52,475 nt of DNA, from NCBI GenBank assembly GCA_021773235.1, contig JAJFKL010000049.1, positions 1 through 52,475 on the forward strand, read 5' to 3'. The position numbers and the translations under genes are program-made. Positions 30,328 to 38,105 of the stretch are shown here, piece after piece. The DNA comes from Gammaproteobacteria bacterium. GTDB lineage: Bacteria; Pseudomonadota; Gammaproteobacteria; Eutrophobiales; Eutrophobiaceae. Positions within the stretch are counted from its first letter, which is position 1. Every line of letters begins with the position of its first letter. The notes under the pieces were generated by a model that saw nothing but the letters and a program-made list of their open reading frames with translations, was not told the origin of the DNA and ran no database searches.

Positions 30328-32676
30328 ATGACACTGACAGCCTATTCCCCTGACTCCTATAACGGTGACGGAGCTACCGTTGGGTTTGATATCAATTTTA
30401 TTTTTTGGGACAACTCCGATATTAAAGTTATCCACAAAGACGCAAGTGGCGTAGAAACCACTTGGACCGAGGGAACGCATTATACACAGACAGGCGGAGA
30501 CGGGGCTGTAGGAGCAATCACGGTAAAAACTACTCCGACTGACTACACTCCGGCATCTGGGACAACTCTTACCGTTAAAAGTGCTCTCGCAGACGCACAG
30601 GACGAGTCGCTAACACTTGGAGGAGCTTTCCCTTCTACGACAGTAGAGCGAATGGGGGATAAGCTGGCCCGACTGATTCAGCAAGCCGCTGAAGAAATCG
30701 GCAGATCTCTACAGTTGCCGGAGAGTTCCACAGTCTCTGGACTCACAATGGAAGATCCCACAGCTTTAAGTTTGGTCAGATGGGACGCGCTAGGAACAAC
30801 TTTAGAAAATGTCTCATTAAGCGATCTTTCGCTGGGTCTTGGAACGGCTCTTAAATTTAGTTTTGATTCATCGATCACGATGGCTGACCCAGGAACGGGA
30901 GATGTCAGATTTGATAACGCTACGCTGGCCTCTGTTTCTAACTTAGCTTTTTCTAAATTAACTTCTCAAACAGGAAACCCGGATTTATCGGATTTCATAG
31001 CTACGTGGGGAGATAGCTCGTCTACTATAAAAAGTCATCTCTACATTTATCAAGATGGAACGCCTTCAAATTTTTTAATTGTTCAGATCGATGCGGCAGT
31101 TACTGATAATGGAGATTGGTTGCAGACTGCGGTTACTCATGTAGATAGCGGAGGTTCTTTCACAGCGGCAGATGGGTTAGTGGTCATGTTTTCCAGAACT
31201 GGAGACATAGGAACCACAGGATCGACAGGACCGACAGGACCGACGGGTGCGGCAGGAGCTGGATCACAAGATTTTTCCACAACTACCGACCCTACCGCTA
31301 GCGACGATTCAGCGAACACTAGCGGAAACGGCACTTTCTCAATTAATTCTCAATGGACCAATACAATAACCAATGCGGTTTGGGTGTGTGTTGACGCAAC
31401 TGCTACGTCGGCGGTTTGGGAAAAGATAGTTAAAAAAGTGGATCTGGAAGCCTTGGAAACTAACTTAGCGTTAAACTTTTTCCTTGACGCTATTGACCAT
31501 GCACGATCTTTACAAAGCCTGCAAGACGGTTACGTTGACCAGTTTGAGGATCAGACTGGAGTAGACGATACCAATTCCGTAAATGAGACTTATGACGCGA
31601 CCAACGACTTATACAGCCCGTCAGCACTTGACACGGTTGAATGGTCCACTACGTCAGACGCACAGTTTTCAAACGGCGCAGATAAGTGCGTTAAGCTCGT
31701 AATCCCTGCATCTGAGATAACGAATAGTGGAAACGCTATTAAAGTAACTATGGAGTCTGTGGCTTCGACGAATTTTAAATTCGATAACGTTTATATCGGG
31801 CATCAAGCAACTTCCCCGACTAATGTATGGGATACGGATGGTGGGCAAGTTGAAATATTGTTCGGTGGAACTTCGGGGGGTGAAGCTCCCGCTGGCGGCT
31901 CTACTGAATCAGATGCAACAACTTTTTCTTTGGATGCCAGTAAAAACGTTGTCCTCAGTTTCGACATAAGTAGCGACACGGCAAAAGACGACTTTCGCAT
32001 AGATACATCTAACTCTTCAGGTTTGTCGTATCATGTAAAATCTGCATCGAATGAAGCAAGTGCAACGGCTCCAACAGGATTTAGTACGATTTCAGACCGC
32101 TCTACTGGCTTCATTGCTCTCGATACCGTAGGCGTGGACAACATGACTTTAATCGCAGACCCGGTTGTTGCTCTCGCGGCTCCCGATGACGCTCATGTGA
32201 CTTTGTTTAAGGAAGATGTTGATGCGGTTACATTGAACACTGACTTATTGGCGTGGGCGTCTCGATCAAAGAGAAGCTTTACAACTACCAATGCGACCAA
32301 TTTAATAAACGACACGGCACATCCATACACAAACGGTCAAAGAATTATCTTGGTTTCTTCTGGCGCGGATTTACCTAATGGGTTGGATTCCGAAACGGTG
32401 TACTACGTTGTGAACGCGAACACGAATGACTATCAAGTGTCTCTGACTTCTGGAGGTGCGGCTGTAACTTTCTCCGATGACGGCACTGGAACGCATCAAG
32501 CACATGTAGTAACTGCGGTCACTCTTGCCGACGAAGGTACTTATTCAAGTTACGACATTATTAGCGGAACGGCAGACCTGTCTGGACAGCCTAGCGATAC
32601 TGATATGGGCCTGTTTATTCAAACTAAAAACGTCAAGGACGTGAAGATACATGGTCAGTCCTTACAATGGAGTTAA
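30328..32676 (+). CDS. Tail fibre protein
   Basis: The 782-residue protein starts with the T7 tail-fibre N-terminal domain (TAYSPDSYNGDGATVGFDINFIFWDNSDIKVIHKDASGVETTWTEG, then LIQQAAEEIGRSLQLPES), which docks to the tail. A short collagen-like stretch (GTTGSTGPTGPTGAAGAG, about residues 292-312) follows. The rest is beta-rich and repeats motifs such as YTNGQRIILVSSGADLPNGL, seen in phage adhesins. The C-terminal end binds the host receptor, probably a surface sugar. The collagen-like repeats may aid trimerisation. Confidence 0.88.
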   Translation: MTLTAYSPDSYNGDGATVGFDINFIFWDNSDIKVIHKDASGVETTWTEGTHYTQTGGDGAVGAITVKTTPTDYTPASGTTLTVKSALADAQDESLTLGGAFPSTTVERMGDKLARLIQQAAEEIGRSLQLPESSTVSGLTMEDPTALSLVRWDALGTTLENVSLSDLSLGLGTALKFSFDSSITMADPGTGDVRFDNATLASVSNLAFSKLTSQTGNPDLSDFIATWGDSSSTIKSHLYIYQDGTPSNFLIVQIDAAVTDNGDWLQTAVTHVDSGGSFTAADGLVVMFSRTGDIGTTGSTGPTGPTGAAGAGSQDFSTTTDPTASDDSANTSGNGTFSINSQWTNTITNAVWVCVDATATSAVWEKIVKKVDLEALETNLALNFFLDAIDHARSLQSLQDGYVDQFEDQTGVDDTNSVNETYDATNDLYSPSALDTVEWSTTSDAQFSNGADKCVKLVIPASEITNSGNAIKVTMESVASTNFKFDNVYIGHQATSPTNVWDTDGGQVEILFGGTSGGEAPAGGSTESDATTFSLDASKNVVLSFDISSDTAKDDFRIDTSNSSGLSYHVKSASNEASATAPTGFSTISDRSTGFIALDTVGVDNMTLIADPVVALAAPDDAHVTLFKEDVDAVTLNTDLLAWASRSKRSFTTTNATNLINDTAHPYTNGQRIILVSSGADLPNGLDSETVYYVVNANTNDYQVSLTSGGAAVTFSDDGTGTHQAHVVTAVTLADEGTYSSYDIISGTADLSGQPSDTDMGLFIQTKNVKDVKIHGQSLQWS

Positions 32677-32679
32677 GAA

Positions 32680-32844
32680 ATGTCACAGGAACGACTCGGA
32701 TCAGAAAAGCAGAGAGATTTAGGAAAAAGGAAAAACCTTCTAGGAAAGAAACTTAAAAATAAAACTAAGAAAGATCTAACCAACGCTGACGTCATGAAGT
32801 ATGTTAAAGAGCTAATGGCAAACGATCTCAACTTACGTGACTAA
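32680..32844 (+). CDS. Hypothetical basic protein, 54 aa
   Basis: A 54-codon frame begins four bases after the fibre gene. The product is strongly basic (EKQRDLGKRKNLLGKKLKNKTKKDL) and ends in an amphipathic helix (NADVMKYVKELMANDLNL). No Shine-Dalgarno is obvious, but the spacing suggests coupling to the fibre gene. It may be a fibre chaperone or a lysis accessory; both are guesses. Confidence 0.55.
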   Translation: MSQERLGSEKQRDLGKRKNLLGKKLKNKTKKDLTNADVMKYVKELMANDLNLRD

Positions 32845-32876
32845 AAAAAAACCATAACTCAGGGAGTACGCACAAA

Positions 32877-33302
32877 ATGGTAAGAGACACGGATAGAAAC
32901 GCTGAAGGGGTGAAGAGTAGATCGGGGGAGAAACGCATTCATAAAAACTTCCCGATTAAGAAGAAGGCCGCGGTTCCTGTTTACATACTTACTTCTTTCT
33001 GCGCTGTTCTGGCTTTCTTTATTCAGCAAGGTTTTATCCCGTGGGTCAGTGCGGCAGGATTAGAAATCCATAAACAGGAAGACGCTAAATCAGTCAATCT
33101 TCTTCAGAAAGATTACAAAGAGCAGATAAAAAAGATACAGAGACAGATCGAAGACTCTCGAGAAGATAACAAAATTCAACAGGAAAAAATTCAACAGATT
33201 GAGATTAATCAACACGTCATGCAGACAGACGTATCTCATATAAAAGAAGGTATTGCAGACATTAAAGAACTGTTCCTGCAAGCAAGACCGAGATCTCGAT
33301 AA
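32877..33302 (+). CDS. Membrane protein with long coiled coil (holin or spanin candidate), 141 aa
   Basis: An N-terminal basic segment (KNFPIKKKAAVP) precedes one hydrophobic helix (VYILTSFCAVLAFFIQQGFIPWV, residues 35-57). The rest is one long charged coiled coil (EQIKKIQRQIEDSREDNKIQQEKIQQ). This is the layout of an inner-membrane spanin (Rz-like) with a periplasmic coiled coil. T7-like phages put lysis genes after the fibre. No outer-membrane partner lipoprotein is found. A holin or a fibre-associated membrane protein are alternatives. Confidence 0.55.
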   Translation: MVRDTDRNAEGVKSRSGEKRIHKNFPIKKKAAVPVYILTSFCAVLAFFIQQGFIPWVSAAGLEIHKQEDAKSVNLLQKDYKEQIKKIQRQIEDSREDNKIQQEKIQQIEINQHVMQTDVSHIKEGIADIKELFLQARPRSR

Positions 33303-33310
33303 AAATAAAT

Positions 33311-33338
33311 TTGACATAGTTCGGGGTTTTGTTATTAT
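33311..33338 (+). promoter_or_regulatory. Sigma70-type promoter before the integrase element
   Basis: TTGACA (33311-33316), a 16-base spacer and TATTAT (33333-33338) closely match the sigma70 consensus. Transcription should start near 33345, so the RNA begins with the interleaved hairpin element. It is the best rightward promoter in the window and would drive the small ORF at 33465 and the recombinase. Confidence 0.8.
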
Positions 33339-33352
33339 GAGGTTCAATTTTG

Positions 33353-33448
33353 CTCTTGGACAAGCAATAACAAATTTCGATTAAACATATTTCCCTCTTT
33401 AAAAAACACTTGTCCAAGAGTGTAGTTTTTTAAAGAGGGATTTTTTTT
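33353..33448 (+). promoter_or_regulatory. Interleaved hairpin (pseudoknot/attenuator) ending in a terminator
   Basis: Two perfect inverted repeats are interleaved A-B-A'-B'. A is CTCTTGGACAAG (33353-33364) and A' is 33409-33420, 12 bp. B is 33392-33407 and B' is GTTTTTTAAAGAGGGA (33425-33440), 16 bp, followed at once by eight Ts (33441-33448). A' fills the loop of the B/B' terminator. Pairing of A with A' and of B with B' together would form a pseudoknot; alternatively A:A' is an anti-terminator. With the promoter 15 bases upstream, the RNA may be a small terminated RNA or an attenuator for the integrase. Confidence 0.8.
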
Positions 33449-33464
33449 GTCTACGGAAACGAAA

Positions 33465-33644
33465 ATGTTTTACGAAATAAATGTAACTTCTACAAGACCC
33501 GGAAGTTACTCTTATGACGACCCAGCTAACCATGTTGGGAACTTGATCAAATATAAAAGCGTAATAACGCCCGTCGAAAAACAGGAAGAAGCAAGTGATC
33601 GACGATATCCATGCGTAACCATTTTCAAAAAAAAGATTTTATGA
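33465..33644 (+). CDS. Hypothetical protein upstream of the integrase, 59 aa
   Basis: The ATG at 33465 opens a 59-codon frame; an in-frame TTG at 33447, inside the terminator T-run, is less likely. The sequence (FYEINVTSTRPGSYSYDDPANHVGNLIKYKSV) looks like a small beta-rich protein. Its stop overlaps the ATG at 33641 (ATGA), which suggests coupling to the integrase. Expression would need read-through of the terminator. It could be an excisionase-type partner, but no winged-helix motif is visible. Confidence 0.5.
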   Translation: MFYEINVTSTRPGSYSYDDPANHVGNLIKYKSVITPVEKQEEASDRRYPCVTIFKKKIL

Positions 33645-34615
33645 AAATAAATAAACCGACTTTTAACGAACTTTCCGATAGATACCTAAAAGAACAAGCT
33701 TTTAAAAAATCTATCGATACAGACCAAGTGAATATCGAAATACTTAGACCTCATATAGGTAACTTAACTTTTGATAAAATATACAGAGGATATGACGAAA
33801 GAGAAAACCCAACAGCTCTTGAAAAATTTATCATACGAAGAAGTAAAGAAGGGCTTTCTCTCCGCACTATTAATGCCTCAATTGAAACTATCAATAAGAT
33901 CGGCAATCAAGCTCTTCGAAAATGGAGAACTTCCGAAGGAAAGCCTGTACTTCAAACATTTTTCCCGTCTTATGTCGTTTCAAAAGCCGAAGCCTCGGCC
34001 TTGGGTTTCCGTCTCCCCTCACAAAATGTCTCAATGTCTTGGGATCATCAAATAATACTATTCAATCAAATGAATGACCGCCTCAGAGAAGTTTGTCTGT
34101 TCGCGGTGAATACCGGACTCCGCGAAAAGGAGATTGTTCGACTCAGATGGGAGTGGGAGCAGTTTGATAAGGAGTCCGGTATTCGGTTCTTTATGATCCC
34201 GGCAGAGCATTACAAAAACGGAGAGAACAGATTAGTTGTTTTAAACTCCGTTGCGGAACAGATCGTAAAAAGATGGAGAGGTCTCCATAGTAGATACGTG
34301 TTCAGTTATAAAGGAGAGCGTTTTGATAAGATCAATTCAACTTCATTTAAGCAAGCGAGAATTCGAGGAGCTAAAGTGGATTGTGAGATTCGCAACATTA
34401 CTGTACATTCTTTTCGTGTTACCTTTTCAACTCGTTTACGAGCTGCTAAGGTTCCTGAAGAGGATCGCAAAGACCTCATGGGTCACAGTTCGGGGAGATC
34501 TATGACAACGTTCTACTCTCTCCCCGGATTAGAACTTCTTAAAGAGTATGTAGAAAGAGTCACAAAGCCGGGAACACGCACTATAACTTTGAAAAGGAGG
34601 AATGTGAAATGTTAA
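33641..34615 (+). CDS. int: Tyrosine recombinase (integrase)
   Basis: The 324-residue protein has the full catalytic set: Arg161 (NTGLREKEI), Lys192 (beta-hairpin, HYKNGENR), His256 and Arg259 (HSFRVTF), His282 (LMGHSSG) and Tyr292 (TFYS). The N-terminal part contains a core-binding domain. It would integrate the phage at an att site. The ATG at 33641 overlaps the upstream stop; another in-frame ATG at 33611 lies inside the preceding gene. Integrase implies a temperate or formerly temperate cycle, though no repressor is recognised. Its location between virion and replication genes is less usual. Confidence 0.92.
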   Translation: MKINKPTFNELSDRYLKEQAFKKSIDTDQVNIEILRPHIGNLTFDKIYRGYDERENPTALEKFIIRRSKEGLSLRTINASIETINKIGNQALRKWRTSEGKPVLQTFFPSYVVSKAEASALGFRLPSQNVSMSWDHQIILFNQMNDRLREVCLFAVNTGLREKEIVRLRWEWEQFDKESGIRFFMIPAEHYKNGENRLVVLNSVAEQIVKRWRGLHSRYVFSYKGERFDKINSTSFKQARIRGAKVDCEIRNITVHSFRVTFSTRLRAAKVPEEDRKDLMGHSSGRSMTTFYSLPGLELLKEYVERVTKPGTRTITLKRRNVKC

Positions 34616-34662
34616 AAATTTTTAAATACGTATTTGAAATTTTACCTTTAGAAAGGACTTAG
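34609..34662 (+). CDS. Possible leader peptide, 17 aa
   Basis: AAGGAGG lies at 34593-34599, a perfect ribosome site, and the ATG follows 9 bases later inside the last codons of the integrase gene. The frame encodes 17 residues (MLKIFKYVFEILPLERT), hydrophobic and basic, and stops three bases before the next ATG. The strong site argues for translation. It may couple expression of the next gene or be a membrane micro-peptide. Confidence 0.45.
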   Translation: MLKIFKYVFEILPLERT

Positions 34663-34664
34663 AA

Positions 34665-34991
34665 ATGAAACAGAATTTTATGCGAAGAATTTGGCCTTTG
34701 ATAAATTTTAGCGAAGAGGCAACAAGGTCGATGGGTCTTGACCCGAAGAAATCAATCTTCTCAAACCTATCAAAAGGGTTTAAGTTTAAAAAGGAGGAAG
34801 GTGTATACGTCTACACTAAGCATGACAAATCTGGATTGCCTAGAGCTCTGCGAAGAGTCGCGTCTCAGAAAAAACATTCCAAATACAAAACTGTTATTAA
34901 TCGAATGAAACGAAGAGGAGTTAAAATCCCCGATGTCTACTTTACGAAACCCAGGGCCGTTCAACTGTCTGGAAAAACTCAAGCAAGATGA
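34665..34991 (+). CDS. Hypothetical basic protein, 108 aa
   Basis: GAAAGGAC precedes the ATG. The product is basic with a helical start (FMRRIWPLINFSEEATRSMGLDPKKSIFSNLSKGFKF), a short beta segment (GVYVYTKHD), and a cationic end (RRGVKIPDVYF). It overlaps the next gene's start by 59 bases in another frame. It opens the replication-side gene group. No family is recognised. Confidence 0.6.
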   Translation: MKQNFMRRIWPLINFSEEATRSMGLDPKKSIFSNLSKGFKFKKEEGVYVYTKHDKSGLPRALRRVASQKKHSKYKTVINRMKRRGVKIPDVYFTKPRAVQLSGKTQAR

Positions 34992-35154
34992 GCCGTTCTT
35001 TGTTCTAAAAGCTTCAGATCCTCTGGCGGCAAAATGTGTCAGGAAATGGGCTTACGACAGGATGCAGAGAAGCGGCGAAACGAATTTAGAGAAAGTCGCA
35101 AATGCTCTTAAAGTAGCGAACGATATGGAGCACTACAACAGGAATAAAACGTAA
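34933..35154 (+). CDS. Hypothetical protein of a phage small-protein type, 73 aa
   Basis: The pattern PFFVLKASDPLAAKCVRKWAYD is familiar from small proteins in phage and prophage early regions with unknown function. The chain is helical (RMQRSGETNLEKVANALKVANDMEHYN). The ATG has GAGGAG upstream at a wide spacing. The first 59 bases overlap the previous gene. It was chosen over the antisense frame because of this family pattern. Confidence 0.65.
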   Translation: MSTLRNPGPFNCLEKLKQDEPFFVLKASDPLAAKCVRKWAYDRMQRSGETNLEKVANALKVANDMEHYNRNKT

Positions 35155-35184
35155 CGCCAGAAAGTAAAGGAGTTGGGTGTTCCA

Positions 35185-35703
35185 ATGAAAATAATCATTC
35201 TTACGAAAGGCTACATCGCTAAAGTCGACGACGAGGACTTTGAAGAGCTTTCTAAGTTTAAATGGCATGTCTCTAAATCGAACATAAAGTATTACGCAGC
35301 AAGAGTAGAACAGAAGAATAACAAAAAGACAAAAATATACATGCATCGATGGCTTAAAAAAGCCCCTTGCGGAGTTGTCGTCGACCACAAAGATAGAGAC
35401 AGTTTAAATAATCAGAAAAGCAATCTGCGAAGATGCTCCACCGGTCAGAACATGGCGAACACAAGCACTTTCGGAGCTTCTAAGTTCAAAGGGGTTAGTG
35501 TTGCAGAGAAAGGCAAGTGGAGAGCGAGAGTGTATTTCAAAAAGAAATGTATCTCGTTAGGACGGTTTGACTTTCAGGAAGATGCTGCAAGAGCTTACGA
35601 CAAAAAAGCTATCGAAGTGTTTGAAGAGTTCGCTAACTTGAACTTTCCTGATGAGTGGGTTGAAGAAATGAAAAAGATTGAAGATGAAGAACCTCCATTT
35701 TAA
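35185..35703 (+). CDS. AP2-HNH homing endonuclease (second copy)
   Basis: 172 residues with an HNH_3-type core (VVDHKDRDSLNNQKSNLRRCS, about 63-83) and a C-terminal AP2-like DNA-binding domain (SKFKGVSVAEKGKWRARVYFKKKCISLGRFDFQEDAARAYDKKAIEVF). The ATG at 35185 has AAGGAG 12 bases upstream; a TTG at 35173 is possible but sits on the ribosome site. It resembles 939-1493 in layout but is clearly diverged, so the two probably entered separately or long ago. Confidence 0.87.
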   Translation: MKIIILTKGYIAKVDDEDFEELSKFKWHVSKSNIKYYAARVEQKNNKKTKIYMHRWLKKAPCGVVVDHKDRDSLNNQKSNLRRCSTGQNMANTSTFGASKFKGVSVAEKGKWRARVYFKKKCISLGRFDFQEDAARAYDKKAIEVFEEFANLNFPDEWVEEMKKIEDEEPPF

Positions 35704-35715
35704 GAAAGGTCCGCG

Positions 35716-36156
35716 ATGACTTGGTTTGAAAAATATACAAAAAATAGAACGCCCAATCTAAAACTGTTCTCAAAAAACGGAGGGGTTTATTTAAACAGAT
35801 GGAACCTGATACCGAAGAATCGTTTCTTTAAAATATATCTTCATAAGTTCACGGATAGCGACGAAGAAACTTTCCATGACCATCCTTGGCATAGTTTGAG
35901 TTTTGTTTTATCGGGAATTTTAATGGAGGTATTCCTCAACGCTAAACAAGAACAGACTTTAAGAATCGTAAGAAAAGGAGCGTGGGTTTATAGAAGTGCT
36001 AAACGATTACATTATATCCTCCTGCCGAGCAGTAATCCGGTATGGACGATATTTATCACAGGCCCTAAGATTCGTGAGTGGGGCTTTTTAAAACCTCAAG
36101 GCTGGATTCACCACCTTGAATATGAATCAATCCGAAAAGGAGAAAGAAATGGCTAG
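35716..36156 (+). CDS. Cupin-like protein, 146 aa
   Basis: The segment DEETFHDHPWHSLSFVLSG (about residues 51-69) has the HxH of a cupin metal site, and a second barrel block with RRAKRLHYILL-type residues near 95-105 (KGAWVYRSAKRLHYILLP) follows. Cupin-like proteins of this type are widespread in phages and hydroxylate, isomerise or simply bind; no substrate can be given. It overlaps the next gene slightly. AAGAAAGG precedes the ATG. Confidence 0.7.
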   Translation: MTWFEKYTKNRTPNLKLFSKNGGVYLNRWNLIPKNRFFKIYLHKFTDSDEETFHDHPWHSLSFVLSGILMEVFLNAKQEQTLRIVRKGAWVYRSAKRLHYILLPSSNPVWTIFITGPKIREWGFLKPQGWIHHLEYESIRKGERNG

Positions 36157-36862
36157 AATATCTAAAAAAGCTTTAGAAAAAGCGGCAAAACAGAAAGCAA
36201 AGAAAGCCGCAGCAACTCGATTGGCGAACAAAGAAGCTAAAGCCGCACAAGAAAAGAAAGATGCGGCGAAACAAAAACGTGAAGCTAAAAAAACGTTAGC
36301 GGAAAAAGAGTCAGCTCCAGTTACCAACACCACCACTGAAGGCGCGACTATGGTTCAGTTGGCGATGAAGACAAACATCTACCTAAAGAAAGTCCTGGAC
36401 CTATTGGAAACCATAGTCAACCAGAACAATGAAGTTTTAGCTGGTGGTCAAGTCGTTGACTCCGATACTGACGAAACCGCCATAGAAGAGCCGGAAGAGC
36501 CCAAGAAGAGCTCCAAAGCGAAGAAGAAAGATCCAAAAGAAAAACCTCAGAAACGTAAGAAAAAAGTCAAAGCCGAAGACGTTCGCGCAAAGCTCATGGA
36601 GATCAAAGCCCGTGACAAAGCGTTAGGCGTTGGCGGAGATAAGAACATGGATAACGTTTACGAGATCCTGGAAAGCTTCGTGAAAAACGGAACCGATGAC
36701 GAACCTTGTAAAAAAGTCTCTGACATCATGGAAGAAGATTTCGAAGATGTTTTCAAAACCGCAGAAGGTGAACTAGCGAGACCTGAAGAAGAAGTCAACT
36801 CCGTAGAGGCAGAAGACGAAGAACCTGAAGAAGAGGACGACGGAGATATCTTTGATGCCTAG
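36149..36862 (+). CDS. Hypothetical Lys/Ala-rich protein with acidic tail, 237 aa
   Basis: The ATG at 36149 follows AAAAGGAG and is preferred to earlier ATGs inside the upstream gene. The first 50 residues are Lys/Ala repeats (ALEKAAKQKAKKAAATRLANKEAKAAQEKK). A coiled coil follows near 80 (MKTNIYLKKVLDLLETIVNQNN), then a lysine-rich linker, and the end is very acidic (EEEVNSVEAEDEEPEEEDDGD). The charge split resembles single-strand-DNA-protein tails or histone-like chaperones. The function is unknown. Confidence 0.6.
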   Translation: MARISKKALEKAAKQKAKKAAATRLANKEAKAAQEKKDAAKQKREAKKTLAEKESAPVTNTTTEGATMVQLAMKTNIYLKKVLDLLETIVNQNNEVLAGGQVVDSDTDETAIEEPEEPKKSSKAKKKDPKEKPQKRKKKVKAEDVRAKLMEIKARDKALGVGGDKNMDNVYEILESFVKNGTDDEPCKKVSDIMEEDFEDVFKTAEGELARPEEEVNSVEAEDEEPEEEDDGDIFDA

Positions 36863-38093
36863 TCATGCAAAACTTTCTCCGTCAGGTTCTGAAAGATGGA
36901 TGAACTGCCCCGCCGCACCTCACATGGAGGAAGGCTATCCTGATAGTTCGTCCATCTACGCCGAAGAGGGGACAGCAGCTCACGAAGTCGGTGAGGTCTG
37001 TCTCGTTAAGAATCTACCTGCTTCGTCTCAAATAGGTAAGACGTTTAATAAATGCAAACTGAGACCTAAAGGTTTTGTTTGTGATGAAGCGATGGCCGAT
37101 AGTGTTCAACAATACCTTGACCATGTAAGAAGTTTTGAAGGTAAGCTGTTCGTTGAAATGAAGATCAGTTATCAAAAATGGGTTGATAAAGGTTTCGGAA
37201 CTTCTGACGCGGTGGTCGTTAAGCATAAAGGAAAAGTCGTTAGCAACGTACTAGTTGACGATTTGAAATATGGAAAAGGTAATCTAGTAGAAGCTCAAGA
37301 CAACTCCCAATTAGGTATCTATTCGTTAGGAGTTTACGCTTACCTGAAAAAGAAGGGGTACAAGTTTACGAAGGATACAGTGTTTCATTTAGCTATCTGT
37401 ATGCCTCGCAAAAACAGTATCACTCAATGGGATATTAGCCTCAAAGAGCTTCTCGATTTTGGTAAGAAAGTTAAAGCTGCCGCAGACAAGGTTCACGAAA
37501 AAGGCGCAGAAAATAATTTTAATCCTGGACCGAAAACTTGTCTGTGGTGTAAAGCTAGATTTGATTGTGAAGCTTTAAAAAAACATAACCTGGATATGAT
37601 GGTCGAGGAGTTCGACGAGTTCGATAACGCTCTTGAAGAAGATATCGAGCTCAAAGACCCTCGAAAGATATCTGCGGAAGATCTAGCAAAAATAATCATG
37701 AACGAAAAGTTGATCAAGAACTGGTTGGCTGCTTGCTGTGCCAGAGGCTACCAACTGAAAATGAACGGGGAAGATCTTCCGTATCATAAACTGGTCAACG
37801 GAAAACAAGGAGATAAAAAGTGGAACACTAGCGAAGAAGAAGTTGTAGAAAGTTTGGATTTCCTTTTCGATTTACCGGAAGAAGATGTCTACGAAAAACC
37901 TAAGATAAAGACACCTACAAAAGTGTTAGCTCTTTTAGGATCTGAGAGATTTTCTAAGGCGGATAAAGAGACAATAGAATCTCTTTACAGCCAGAAAAAA
38001 GGGAGACCCAACATTGCTCACGTGTCGGATAAACGTAAGGAAATAGTTCCTGACTTTGATTTCGACGACGAATATGAAGAAGAAGAAATTTAA
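36855..38093 (+). CDS. DUF2800 phage nuclease (RecB/Cas4-like fold)
   Basis: The 412-residue protein has the DUF2800 signature: AKLSPSGSERWMNCPAAP at the N-terminus, then EEGTAAHEVGEVC and the PD-(D/E)xK core (VDDLKYGKG with QDNSQLGIYSLG, around residues 132-155). The CLWCKARFDC cluster (about 225-235) suggests the iron-sulfur region of Cas4-type nucleases, though the fourth Cys is unclear. In phages it is next to DUF2815 and DNA polymerase, exactly as here. It probably processes DNA ends in replication or recombination. Confidence 0.82.
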   Translation: MPSHAKLSPSGSERWMNCPAAPHMEEGYPDSSSIYAEEGTAAHEVGEVCLVKNLPASSQIGKTFNKCKLRPKGFVCDEAMADSVQQYLDHVRSFEGKLFVEMKISYQKWVDKGFGTSDAVVVKHKGKVVSNVLVDDLKYGKGNLVEAQDNSQLGIYSLGVYAYLKKKGYKFTKDTVFHLAICMPRKNSITQWDISLKELLDFGKKVKAAADKVHEKGAENNFNPGPKTCLWCKARFDCEALKKHNLDMMVEEFDEFDNALEEDIELKDPRKISAEDLAKIIMNEKLIKNWLAACCARGYQLKMNGEDLPYHKLVNGKQGDKKWNTSEEEVVESLDFLFDLPEEDVYEKPKIKTPTKVLALLGSERFSKADKETIESLYSQKKGRPNIAHVSDKRKEIVPDFDFDDEYEEEEI

Positions 38094-38105
38094 GGAGAAG
38101 TTTTT

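Noticed and set aside
33353-33448. The inverted repeats as a phage attachment site (attP)
   Set aside because: Their hairpin-plus-T-run form and the promoter upstream suit an RNA element; I see no tRNA-like core. An att site nearby is not excluded.
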